This document shows, in pieces, positions 1 to 6,267 of a stretch of 10,552 bases of DNA (its first letter is position 1; every line of letters starts with the position of its first letter). Source of the DNA: Thermomicrobiaceae bacterium (GTDB lineage: Bacteria; Chloroflexota; Chloroflexia; Thermomicrobiales; Thermomicrobiaceae); contig SLFF01000074.1 of the NCBI GenBank assembly GCA_007124395.1, forward strand, positions 1 through 10,552, read 5' to 3'. Both the position numbers and the translations under genes were made by a program. The notes beneath the pieces were generated by a model. It saw nothing but the letters and a program-made list of their open reading frames with translations, was not told the origin of the DNA and searched no databases.

Positions 1-1
1 A

Positions 2-490
2 TCCCAGGCCGCGGGTCGGCTGGCTGGGGAGACGCATCACCTCGGGCAACGCCCCCGAAGACCTCGGCTGTTCTCACTGTTCGAGCAACGTGACCTGGAC
101 TCGGATGATCCGACGGCGATTCCGATGCTCCCGGGCGAGGTGAGTGAGTTTGACCTGCCGATGGTGGTGCTCGTCAATGAGAGCACGGCAAGTTCGGCAG
201 AAATCGTCTCCGGCGCACTTCAGGATTACGAGCGAGCAACGATCATCGGTACGGTGACCGCGGGCAAGGGATCGATTCAGCGGATTCACACGCTGGAAGA
301 TGGATCCTCGGTTCAGGTGACAATCGCTGAATGGCTGACCCCGGATCAGAACGCGATTCAGGGTGACGGCATTACGCCGGATGTCGTGATCGAGCTGGAA
401 GATCTCGAAGATCAGGACGACTTCGACGAGGACGTTCAGCTCGAGCGGGCGATCGAGTATCTGCTCAACGGAGAGCTCGACGACGAGTAA
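2..490 (+). CDS. S41 family C-terminal processing protease, 3' part only
   Basis: This is the C-terminal part of a CtpA/CtpB/Prc-type serine protease, a family that cleaves proteins outside the cytoplasm near the C-terminus. The motif LVNESTASSAEIVSGAL carries the putative nucleophile serine (codon 191-193). The general-base lysine lies 25 residues later in TAGKGSIQ (codon 266-268), the usual spacing of the S41 Ser-Lys dyad. It is followed by the typical WLTPD...GDGITPDVVIE strand region and a very acidic tail. The N-terminal signal/anchor, PDZ domain and DLRGNPGG-type motif are missing because the window begins inside the gene. The frame given is open to the edge, but codons before about position 77 read as Arg/Pro-rich sequence unlike the family, and another frame looks better there (see findings). 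A terminator follows the stop. Family assignment is firm; the exact gene name is not. Confidence 0.9.
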   Translation, partial: SQAAGRLAGETHHLGQRPRRPRLFSLFEQRDLDSDDPTAIPMLPGEVSEFDLPMVVLVNESTASSAEIVSGALQDYERATIIGTVTAGKGSIQRIHTLEDGSSVQVTIAEWLTPDQNAIQGDGITPDVVIELEDLEDQDDFDEDVQLERAIEYLLNGELDDE

Positions 491-516
491 TCAGGATCAG
501 CAACTGAACGGATCAG

Positions 517-546
517 AGAACGGGCGGTCGAAAGGCCGTCCGTTTT
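517..546 (+). terminator. Intrinsic terminator after the S41 protease gene
   Basis: The arms 520-529 and 534-543 pair over 10 bp (two G-T wobbles) around a GAAA tetraloop, and weaker pairs extend the stem outward to 517/546. The 3' side runs into TTTT at 543-546, as expected for Rho-independent termination on the + strand. It lies between the convergent protease and queG genes. The same stem may also serve queG, but the T-tract is poor on that strand. Confidence 0.7.
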
Positions 547-551
547 CGTGC

Positions 552-1709
552 TCAGACTTCTGTTCGAAGCGCGGTGTGGATCTCCTCGAGGACGACTGGG
601 TCGCGCTCGTGATGGGCCAGTTCGCGCAGCGCCGGCCTGGCGCCGTCGAGATCGATCTGCGCCATCGCCCATGCGGCGTGCTCCCGGGCGATCGAGCGAT
701 CGTGGGTTCTGGCGGTTCGCTGCAGGAGTTCGATATCGTCGTCGCTTCCGATGTTCCCCAGAGCGACCAGCGCGTTGCGAACCATTCCGGACCACTTGGC
801 ACGCATGACCGCTGTGCCGCTGAATTCTTCGCGAAACTCGGCTTCGCTCATGGAGATCAGCCAGTGGAGAGGCGGGAACGCGTGGTCGATCGTTCTGGGA
901 ACGAACGATGGCTCGTCCACGGCCTTTGCCGCCGCGGTATACGGGCAGATGTCTTGGCACATGTCACACCCGAACACCCAGTCTCGCATCTTGTGCCGCA
1001 GCTCCCGGGGAATCGATTCTCGCGACTCGATGGTCTGAAACGAGATACATAGCGGCGTATGGAGCGTGTAGTCGTCCACCAGCGCTCCGGTCGGGCAGAT
1101 ATCGAGACAGCGTGTGCAGCGCCCGCATTTCGGTCGCATTGGGGGGTCGTGCTGAATGTCGATATCGAGGACAACCTCGCCCAGCATTAGCCATGATCCC
1201 CGACGCGGACTGATGATCATGGTGTTCTTGCCGTACCACCCCAGCCCGGAGCGGGCGGCAATCGCCCGATCGACTACGCGGGCTGTGTCGACCAGGAGCC
1301 GGGCTTCGATCGACGCCCCGATTTCGGCCTCGAGTAACTGGTGGAAGTGCTTCATGCGTTGTTTCAGGGTCTTGTGGTAATCGCGGCCCCAGGCATAGCG
1401 GGAGATCCGACCCCGGGGAACTCCATCGTGTGGATGCTGAATGTCTGGCATCCAGTAGGGAATGCCGACGCTGATGATGCTGCGCGCGCGTTCGTGAAGG
1501 TTTCGCGGGTTGGCAGAAAAACGAGCCCGCTCTTCGGTGAACCAGTGGAAACCGTCGAGGTGACCATGACGAATCCGATCGACGAGCAGATCTTCCAGTT
1601 CCGACCCGAACGAGTCAGCCGGACCGACCGCGGACAGGCTCAGACCGGCTTCAAGGGCAATTTCGCCAACGCGCTGGCGCTCAATCTGAACTCGCTGCAC
1701 GGATCTCAT
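552..1709 (-). CDS. queG: Epoxyqueuosine reductase QueG
   Basis: QueG performs the last step of queuosine synthesis, reducing epoxyqueuosine to queuosine in the anticodon wobble position of tRNAs for Asp, Asn, His and Tyr. It uses cobalamin and two [4Fe-4S] clusters in the cytoplasm. The 385-residue protein has all eight expected cluster cysteines: C195, C198, C201 and C205 in CGRCTRCLDICP, C221 in PLCISFQTIE, and C248, C251 and C255 in GCDMCQDICP. Asp141 in LLVDTARVVDRA is a candidate for the conserved catalytic Asp, aligned by eye, followed by GLGWYGKNT. Residues from about 308 to the end form helical HEAT-like repeats (ALVALGNIG, AAWAMAQI), the C-terminal extension known in longer QueG proteins. 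The ATG lies inside the 3' end of the kinase gene (29-base overlap) and has only a weak GAG ribosome site; GTG at codon 4 is an alternative. Translation is probably coupled to the kinase gene. Confidence 0.95.
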   Translation of the reverse strand: MRSVQRVQIERQRVGEIALEAGLSLSAVGPADSFGSELEDLLVDRIRHGHLDGFHWFTEERARFSANPRNLHERARSIISVGIPYWMPDIQHPHDGVPRGRISRYAWGRDYHKTLKQRMKHFHQLLEAEIGASIEARLLVDTARVVDRAIAARSGLGWYGKNTMIISPRRGSWLMLGEVVLDIDIQHDPPMRPKCGRCTRCLDICPTGALVDDYTLHTPLCISFQTIESRESIPRELRHKMRDWVFGCDMCQDICPYTAAAKAVDEPSFVPRTIDHAFPPLHWLISMSEAEFREEFSGTAVMRAKWSGMVRNALVALGNIGSDDDIELLQRTARTHDRSIAREHAAWAMAQIDLDGARPALRELAHHERDPVVLEEIHTALRTEV

Positions 1710-2667
1710 CGGATTCTCGAATCCTGGCGGTCTGTAAGAAGGCTTCGACGTCGGTCAGTGACGGCAGCGCTGCCCGGGCGCCATGTTTTCTGGTGGCGAG
1801 TGCGCCCATCGCATTGGCGAATCGTCCCACCTGTTCGAGATCGAACCGGTTGAGGATTCCCCAGGCCATACCGGCCGCGAAGGCGTCACCGGCGCCGGTG
1901 GGATCGACTACATCGACCTCGAAGGCAGGGATCTCGATTGCTTCATCTCTGGTGACCATGATGCATCCGTTGGCGCCATCGGTGAACGCAGCGAACCGCA
2001 CCTGAGAGAGCACCATCTCCTGCTGGAACCGGGCGATAGCTCCCTGTATCGTTTCCTGTTCCGTGGCGTGCATCAGCTCGCGAACGTGCCCGGCAAGATA
2101 GTCATGGCGGAGGGCCAGTTCTAACGCCTGAAATGGCTTCAATTCAGCCAGAAAGGTCATTGTCCCGAAGATCCGGGTTCGCGGCGACACGTGCATCGGA
2201 AGATCGAGCAGGAGCAGTCTCAGGCGGGCGTCGTCGAGATCGACCAGTACCAGGTCTTTCGCGAAAAATGGCTCCACCGGAAGTTGATCACCGTGCTTCA
2301 ATCGGGCGCCCTGCACCCAGAGAATCGTGCGATCACGGTTGTCCTGATCGCCGGAGATGAGGATGACGCCCCGGTCGGTCGGTTCGTCGGAGCGCAGCAG
2401 CACGTTCTCGATGTCACAGCCTTCAGCCGCGAGTTCTTCGATCAGGTGTCGACCAGTCGAATCATCGCCGACTCTCGCGGCAAGACTCACCTCGACCCCG
2501 AGTCGAGCCAGCGCGGTTGACGTATTCCCGGTGGTGCCGCCAGACTGCTCAGTGATCGACCGAACGATATGGTAGGTACCTTCGGTGGGATAAGCACCAG
2601 TGTCGATCAACTGATCCCAGGTGAGCATTCCGAAAGCTCCGACCGTGAAGGGCGCTTGCTGGCTCAT
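1681..2667 (-). CDS. PfkB/ribokinase-family sugar kinase, substrate unknown
   Basis: This is an ATP-dependent kinase of the PfkB (ribokinase-like) fold, 328 residues with this start. The N-terminal signature region GGTTGNTSTALARLG is near residues 43-57. The C-terminal signature DPTGAGDAFAAGMAWG begins at residue 255, with the catalytic-base Asp at 261 in GAGD and the anion-hole glycines just before it. Where relatives usually have NxxE, the best match by eye is HVRE (residues 194-197), so the Asn may be replaced. The start was chosen because its ATG overlaps the TGA of the upstream cyclase gene as ATGA, and because MSQQAPFTVGAFG fits a PfkB N-terminus; a longer form from an upstream start at 2733 would add 22 residues of unrelated sequence. 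Sugars, nucleosides and other hydroxyl compounds are all possible substrates. The neighbours do not settle it. Confidence 0.88.
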   Translation of the reverse strand: MSQQAPFTVGAFGMLTWDQLIDTGAYPTEGTYHIVRSITEQSGGTTGNTSTALARLGVEVSLAARVGDDSTGRHLIEELAAEGCDIENVLLRSDEPTDRGVILISGDQDNRDRTILWVQGARLKHGDQLPVEPFFAKDLVLVDLDDARLRLLLLDLPMHVSPRTRIFGTMTFLAELKPFQALELALRHDYLAGHVRELMHATEQETIQGAIARFQQEMVLSQVRFAAFTDGANGCIMVTRDEAIEIPAFEVDVVDPTGAGDAFAAGMAWGILNRFDLEQVGRFANAMGALATRKHGARAALPSLTDVEAFLQTARIRESDEIRAASSD

Positions 2668-3308
2668 GTCGCTGTTCCCAGAACTGCACGACACGGCGAA
2701 CCATCGTATCCGTCGATACGTAGTGGCAAGCAATAGAGCGTGTAGTGGCCCGGTTCAACGTTTCTGAGATCAACCGTCTCGAGAATGATCAACCCGGCAC
2801 CGAGGATGATTCGGTGTGTCTTTCCGCCCGCTTTGAACGGCTCGACCGAGTGATAGTCAATCCCGATGAAGTCCAGTCCCCTGTTGACAATCCACTCGGC
2901 GCCATCCGGTGCGATCCCGATGTAGGACTCTTGAAACTGGGTTGGCGAAGTTGTCCACAGATCCGAGTTTGTTGTCTTCAGAATGACACGGGTGCTGTTC
3001 TCGGGGATCCCCGCGGCTTCCAGATCGCTTGCTGAAATGTGGGTGGTGCAATGGGTGAGATCAGCGACATAGCACGGACCGATCAGCCGATCGGGTGTCA
3101 GTGCCTCGAGTCGTTGGCCATCCTCGATGAAGTGCCACTCGGCGTCGACATGTGTCCCGGTATGGGTACCGATTCCGAGCCGGGTAATGTTGGCCCCGGC
3201 GCCATCAGCGATACGGGATGCCGGCGGCATCGTAATCCGAGGATCGCTCGGCCATACGGGAAGGCTCTCGCTGAGCGATACGCTGATATCAAGGTACTTC
3301 TCTGCCAT
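2664..3308 (-). CDS. Cyclase-family metal hydrolase (kynurenine formamidase-like)
   Basis: A 214-residue protein of the family that includes kynurenine formamidase KynB and isatin hydrolase, which hydrolyse amide or lactam bonds using zinc or manganese. The metal motif HTGTHVDAEWHF supplies H49, H53, D55 and H59. H165 and E177 sit 12 residues apart, as do the last two metal ligands of KynB. Other family landmarks are KTTNSDLW, GIDYHSVEPF and the C-terminal LPLRIDGYDGSPCRAVL. ATG at 3308 was chosen over TTG one codon upstream; AGGAA lies six bases before it on the coding strand. Its TGA overlaps the kinase start as ATGA. No tryptophan-degradation gene is nearby, so a KynB role is not supported; an unassigned cyclic amide or ester substrate is equally likely. 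Confidence 0.88.
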   Translation of the reverse strand: MAEKYLDISVSLSESLPVWPSDPRITMPPASRIADGAGANITRLGIGTHTGTHVDAEWHFIEDGQRLEALTPDRLIGPCYVADLTHCTTHISASDLEAAGIPENSTRVILKTTNSDLWTTSPTQFQESYIGIAPDGAEWIVNRGLDFIGIDYHSVEPFKAGGKTHRIILGAGLIILETVDLRNVEPGHYTLYCLPLRIDGYDGSPCRAVLGTAT

Positions 3309-3326
3309 CAACTATTCCTGTCCACT

Positions 3327-3364
3327 GCACAAACAACGGCCCGATACCTATTGTACCGGGCCGG
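3327..3364 (-). terminator. Probable intrinsic terminator after ispG
   Basis: On the - strand a stem of seven perfect pairs (3357-3363 with 3337-3343) continues past one mismatch into three more pairs around a five-base loop. It is followed by TTGTTTGTG, a T-rich tail. It lies in the 97-base gap between ispG and the cyclase gene and would end the rseP-ispG transcript. The + strand side has no T-tract. Only about 20 bases separate it from the cyclase start, so partial read-through or attenuation is possible. Confidence 0.6.
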
Positions 3365-3405
3365 AAAACATACTCGGTTATCAGGCGATCCATCGACGTC
3401 AGCCG

Positions 3406-4548
3406 CTAGACGTTCGCGGTATCTTTCGGTTCACGCCATTCTGCGAACTGCTCGTCCTCTTCGAGGATGCTGGTGATCTCTTCCTTGAGAGCCGGCACGA
3501 TCTCGTTCTCCATCACCCGGCGAAGGATCTTGCCCTTGCGGAAGATGATCCCCTTGCCGCGTCCGGCTGCTACGCCGACATCGGAGTCCTTGGCCTCGCC
3601 CGGTCCATTGACGACGCAGCCCATGACCGCCACCTTGATCGGTGCCTTGATGGTCTTGAGATACTCGTCGACTTCGTTTGCGAGGGAAAAGAGATCGACT
3701 TCCACCCGGCCGCAGGTCGGACAGGCAACCATGGTTGCGCCGTGCTGTCGGAGTTCCAGGCTTTTGAGAATCTCGTAGCAGACGAAAACCTCTTCGACCG
3801 GGTCAGTCGTCAACGAAACGCGGATCGTATCGCCGATCCCGGCCGCCAGCAGCGTGCCGAGTCCGACTGCTGATCGAACCGATCCTGCTTTCGGCGTTCC
3901 TGCTTCGGTGACGCCGAGGTGGAGCGGATAGTCGTTCAATTTCGCCATACGTGAGTACGCTTCGAGCATGATCGGAACCTCGAACGCCTTCAGCGAGATC
4001 TTGATGTCGCCGAAGTCGAGATCTTCCAGAATGCGCACGTGTCCAAGTGCGGTTCGCACCATGTGCTCAGCGACGAGTTCCACCTGAGACAGGTTGGACT
4101 CCGCCATCTCGTCGACGAATTCACGAGACATTGGTGGCAAAGAGCCGAAGTTGGCACCGACACGAATCGGAATCTCTCGCTCCTTGGCTGCCATCACAAC
4201 TTCCCGCACGTCTTCGTGCTTCCGGATGTTGCCCGGGTTGAGCCGAATCCCGTGGATTCCGGCCGCGATCGCTTTCAGCGCCAGCGTATGTTCGAAGTGA
4301 ATATCCGCGATCAACGGAACCTGGGCATAAGGGACGATGTCCGGAAGGGCCGCCGCGGCAACCCGGTCGGGAACGGCCACGCGAACGATTTCGCATCCGG
4401 CATCGGCGAGTTCGGCGATCTGCTCAAGTGTCGCTTTCGGATCTCGAGTGTCAGACGTGGTCATGGACTGGACGCGAATCGGTGCGTTGCCGCCTATCTG
4501 GACGTCACCTACATGAATCGCGCGGGTTTTCCTTCTCGAGGCCATCAT
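3406..4548 (-). CDS. ispG: 4-hydroxy-3-methylbut-2-enyl diphosphate synthase (flavodoxin/ferredoxin)
   Basis: IspG (GcpE) converts 2-C-methyl-erythritol 2,4-cyclodiphosphate to HMBPP, the penultimate step of the MEP isoprenoid pathway, using a [4Fe-4S] cluster and reduced flavodoxin or ferredoxin. The protein has 380 residues, the short bacterial form without the insert found in plants. The N-terminal TIM-barrel half begins RRKTRAIHVG and has IGGNAPIRVQSMTT, DIHFEHTLAL and GIRLNPGNI. The C-terminal half holds the cluster ligands C276 and C279 (CPTCGR), C311 and E318 (CVVNGPGEA), with the same spacings as characterised enzymes. A strong AGGAGG eleven bases upstream favours this ATG. An in-frame ATG at 4605 would add 19 residues lacking family similarity, and ATG at 4545 is one codon further in. 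It is co-oriented with rseP 101 bases away and followed by a likely terminator. Confidence 0.96.
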   Translation of the reverse strand: MMASRRKTRAIHVGDVQIGGNAPIRVQSMTTSDTRDPKATLEQIAELADAGCEIVRVAVPDRVAAAALPDIVPYAQVPLIADIHFEHTLALKAIAAGIHGIRLNPGNIRKHEDVREVVMAAKEREIPIRVGANFGSLPPMSREFVDEMAESNLSQVELVAEHMVRTALGHVRILEDLDFGDIKISLKAFEVPIMLEAYSRMAKLNDYPLHLGVTEAGTPKAGSVRSAVGLGTLLAAGIGDTIRVSLTTDPVEEVFVCYEILKSLELRQHGATMVACPTCGRVEVDLFSLANEVDEYLKTIKAPIKVAVMGCVVNGPGEAKDSDVGVAAGRGKGIIFRKGKILRRVMENEIVPALKEEITSILEEDEQFAEWREPKDTANV

Positions 4549-4559
4549 AATATGGAGAT

Positions 4560-4565
4560 CCTCCT
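4560..4565 (-). promoter_or_regulatory. Shine-Dalgarno site of ispG
   Basis: A consensus AGGAGG on the - strand, eleven bases before the ATG at 4548. It decides the start against the upstream in-frame ATG at 4605, which has no comparable site. Confidence 0.75.
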
Positions 4566-4649
4566 GTTTCGTATTCGCCGCTCGTATCAGGGCGTTCGTT
4601 CTCATTCTATTCTATCTGAGCAGTATCTGCGTTCCCGCTCTAATAGATG

Positions 4650-5969
4650 TTAGGGCAAGATTGAGTCCCCGCTTATCAACCGGTCGATATCCAGGAACAT
4701 AATGAAGAACATCAGGCCGAGCAGCAACACCAGTCCGATCAGATGGACCATGCCTTCTCTTTCCGGCGAAACTGGCTTTCCGCGCAGAGTCTCGATCAGC
4801 ACGAATAACAATCGGCCGCCATCGAGTGCTGGCAACGGCAACAGGTTGAGTATGCCGAGGTTGAGCGACAGCAGAATCGTGAGATTGGCAAGAGCTATCC
4901 AGGCCGGTTCCGGACTCACCTCGAGTACCTCTGAGGCGAGTTGTCCCATCCCGATTGGTCCGGCAATGCCGTCCAGCGGCGCCTCGCCGGTGATCAGCAT
5001 CATGATTCCTTCGTAGAAGGCGGTCAGGATGTTCCAGGTCTCGACGAATCCGAGCGGAATGATCTGCCAGAAAGGAACCGAATCTGCATCGATGTCCTGC
5101 TGGACCATCAATCCGATCTCGGGTGGCAGATTTTCCTCATCTGCCTCAGGAACTGTCAGCGAAGTCTCGACCGTCTCCCCGGCCCGCTCCACCGTGATAT
5201 CGAGTTCCTGACCGGCGTACTCGTTGAGCATGATCGAGAAGATCGCTGCGTCAGTGACGTCGCGTCCGGCAACCGAGAGGATGCGGTCTTCAGCTTGCAG
5301 ATCGGCTTCTGAGGCCGGACTGTCGGGCTCGATATCGCCGACGTGCAGACTGGCTCTGGGTGAGCCGGTAATCTGAATGCCCGTGCGGCCCTGTTCCGGC
5401 GGTGGGTCTTCGCGCGGTTCAACGGTGGTATCGATGTTTTCACCAGCCCGCAAAACGGTAACTGACATTTCGTCACCAGCGTGATCGTTGGTGGTTGTGA
5501 CCACATCTGCCATGTCATTGACATCTGAGCCACCGGCGGCGAGGAAGCGATCTCCAGGTTCCCAGCCGGCCGCCGCAGCCGGGGAGTCTGGCTCCACCTG
5601 CGCAACGTAGACATGGTTGACTGGCTCGCCGCGAACGCCGATAAGGACCATGACCAGAATGATCGCCAGCGCGAAGTTCATCATGGACCCGGCGCCATAG
5701 AAGAACGTGCGCTGGAGTTTGCCCTTGGCGTGCAGGCTGTCATGGTCAGCGGCCGAGCCATCTTCACCGTGCACCCGGACGAATCCGCCGAGTGGGATGG
5801 CGTTCATTGAATAGATGACGCCGCCGCGCTCACGCCCGAATACTCGTGGAGGCAGGCCGAGGCCGAACTCTTTAACACGGATTCCGACCATACGTGCGCT
5901 GGCGAAGTGACCTATTTCATGGACGAGGATAAGAATTGCGAGGATCGGGATGATATACAGAGCGCTCAA
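4650..5969 (-). CDS. rseP: RseP-type site-2 protease (M50) with two PDZ domains
   Basis: An intramembrane zinc metalloprotease that cleaves membrane-spanning substrates such as anti-sigma factors. The 439-residue protein has HEIGH at residues 17-21 in its first membrane segment (about 4-24), the two zinc histidines and catalytic Glu. The third ligand is D383 in NLLPLPALDGGRLLF within a later membrane helix. Other hydrophobic segments are at about 96-113 and 408-428. Two PDZ-like domains lie between them, roughly 117-190 (VEPDSPAAAAGWEPGDRF) and 205-275 (IEPDSPASEADLQAEDRI), the layout of E. coli RseP. The start is TTG: the frame upstream reaches a stop within six codons without another start codon, and the next Met (residue 27) would remove HEIGH. 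AAGGCAGG lies just upstream. Followed by ispG, but no dxr precedes it, unlike the common dxr-rseP-ispG order. The substrate is unknown here. Confidence 0.95.
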   Translation of the reverse strand: MSALYIIPILAILILVHEIGHFASARMVGIRVKEFGLGLPPRVFGRERGGVIYSMNAIPLGGFVRVHGEDGSAADHDSLHAKGKLQRTFFYGAGSMMNFALAIILVMVLIGVRGEPVNHVYVAQVEPDSPAAAAGWEPGDRFLAAGGSDVNDMADVVTTTNDHAGDEMSVTVLRAGENIDTTVEPREDPPPEQGRTGIQITGSPRASLHVGDIEPDSPASEADLQAEDRILSVAGRDVTDAAIFSIMLNEYAGQELDITVERAGETVETSLTVPEADEENLPPEIGLMVQQDIDADSVPFWQIIPLGFVETWNILTAFYEGIMMLITGEAPLDGIAGPIGMGQLASEVLEVSPEPAWIALANLTILLSLNLGILNLLPLPALDGGRLLFVLIETLRGKPVSPEREGMVHLIGLVLLLGLMFFIMFLDIDRLISGDSILP

Positions 5970-6029
5970 TGAACCTGCCTTCGGTCAGTGATGCAGTCAG
6001 GCGAGTAACTGGAGAACGCTGATGCGATC

Positions 6030-6044
6030 TGGCGTGATACGCCA
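6030..6044. promoter_or_regulatory. Palindrome TGGCGT-N3-ACGCCA, possible operator
   Basis: Perfect 6-bp inverted arms around GAT, lying at about the transcription start predicted from the - strand promoter candidate of rseP. Its position would suit a repressor site, or a small hairpin in the leader RNA. No regulator is encoded nearby and no known operator was recognised. Confidence 0.3.
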
Positions 6045-6050
6045 TCGATA

Positions 6051-6080
6051 ATCGTACCGGGGGCCAAAAACGGGCGTCAA
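6051..6080 (-). promoter_or_regulatory. Candidate sigma70-type promoter of rseP-ispG
   Basis: On the - strand TTGACG (6080-6075, five of six bases of the -35 consensus) is separated by 18 bases from TACGAT (6056-6051, four of six of the -10 consensus). This would give a leader of roughly 75 bases before the rseP TTG. Predicted by eye only. Confidence 0.45.
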
Positions 6081-6186
6081 CTGAGATGTCGAAAGATCTG
6101 CCTGACGTCATCTGGCCGAAACGTGCCGCGTTCCTGTGTGAGTGTACCCCGTAGGCTGAGGGACTCGCAGGGAGATGTGGAAAGCG

Positions 6187-6195
6187 TGTTAGAAT
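6187..6195 (+). promoter_or_regulatory. Candidate extended -10 promoter of ald
   Basis: TGTTAGAAT matches the extended -10 form TGn plus TAGAAT (five of six of TATAAT). No good -35 is seen at the proper distance, which the extended motif can compensate. Transcription would start near 6202, leaving about 65 bases before the ald ATG. Confidence 0.4.
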
Positions 6196-6255
6196 GTTGC
6201 GGCCGCGTACCGTGCGTTCGCGGTAGTGATTGCCCGTAGGCTTCAAGCACATATT

Positions 6256-6259
6256 GGAG
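6256..6259 (+). promoter_or_regulatory. Shine-Dalgarno site of ald
   Basis: GGAG eight bases before the ATG at 6268, and only two bases before the ATG at 6262. The spacing selects 6268, which also gives the family-typical N-terminus [10 protein letters not shown]. Confidence 0.65.
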
Positions 6260-6267
6260 TAATGCGA

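Larger units (their letters stand above)
5970..6267. other. Divergent intergenic region between rseP and ald
   Basis: About 300 bases without a convincing gene. It contains a promoter candidate for rseP on the - strand (6051-6080), one for ald on the + strand (6187-6195), a 15-base palindrome with 3-base centre at 6030-6044, and the perfect palindrome TGACGTCA at 6103-6110. A GTG-started extension of ald from 6226 is possible on paper but lies upstream of the ald ribosome site. No riboswitch family was recognised. Confidence 0.6.

Noticed and set aside
436..960. Long open frames antisense to the protease end and in other frames of queG
   Set aside because: The translations are Arg/Ser/Pro-rich and low in complexity, typical of shadow frames in GC-rich DNA; queG explains the region.
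4606..4649. TAGAAT-like -10 element upstream of ispG as a separate ispG promoter
   Set aside because: No acceptable -35 is found at 16-19 bases, and the gene is close enough behind rseP to be co-transcribed.
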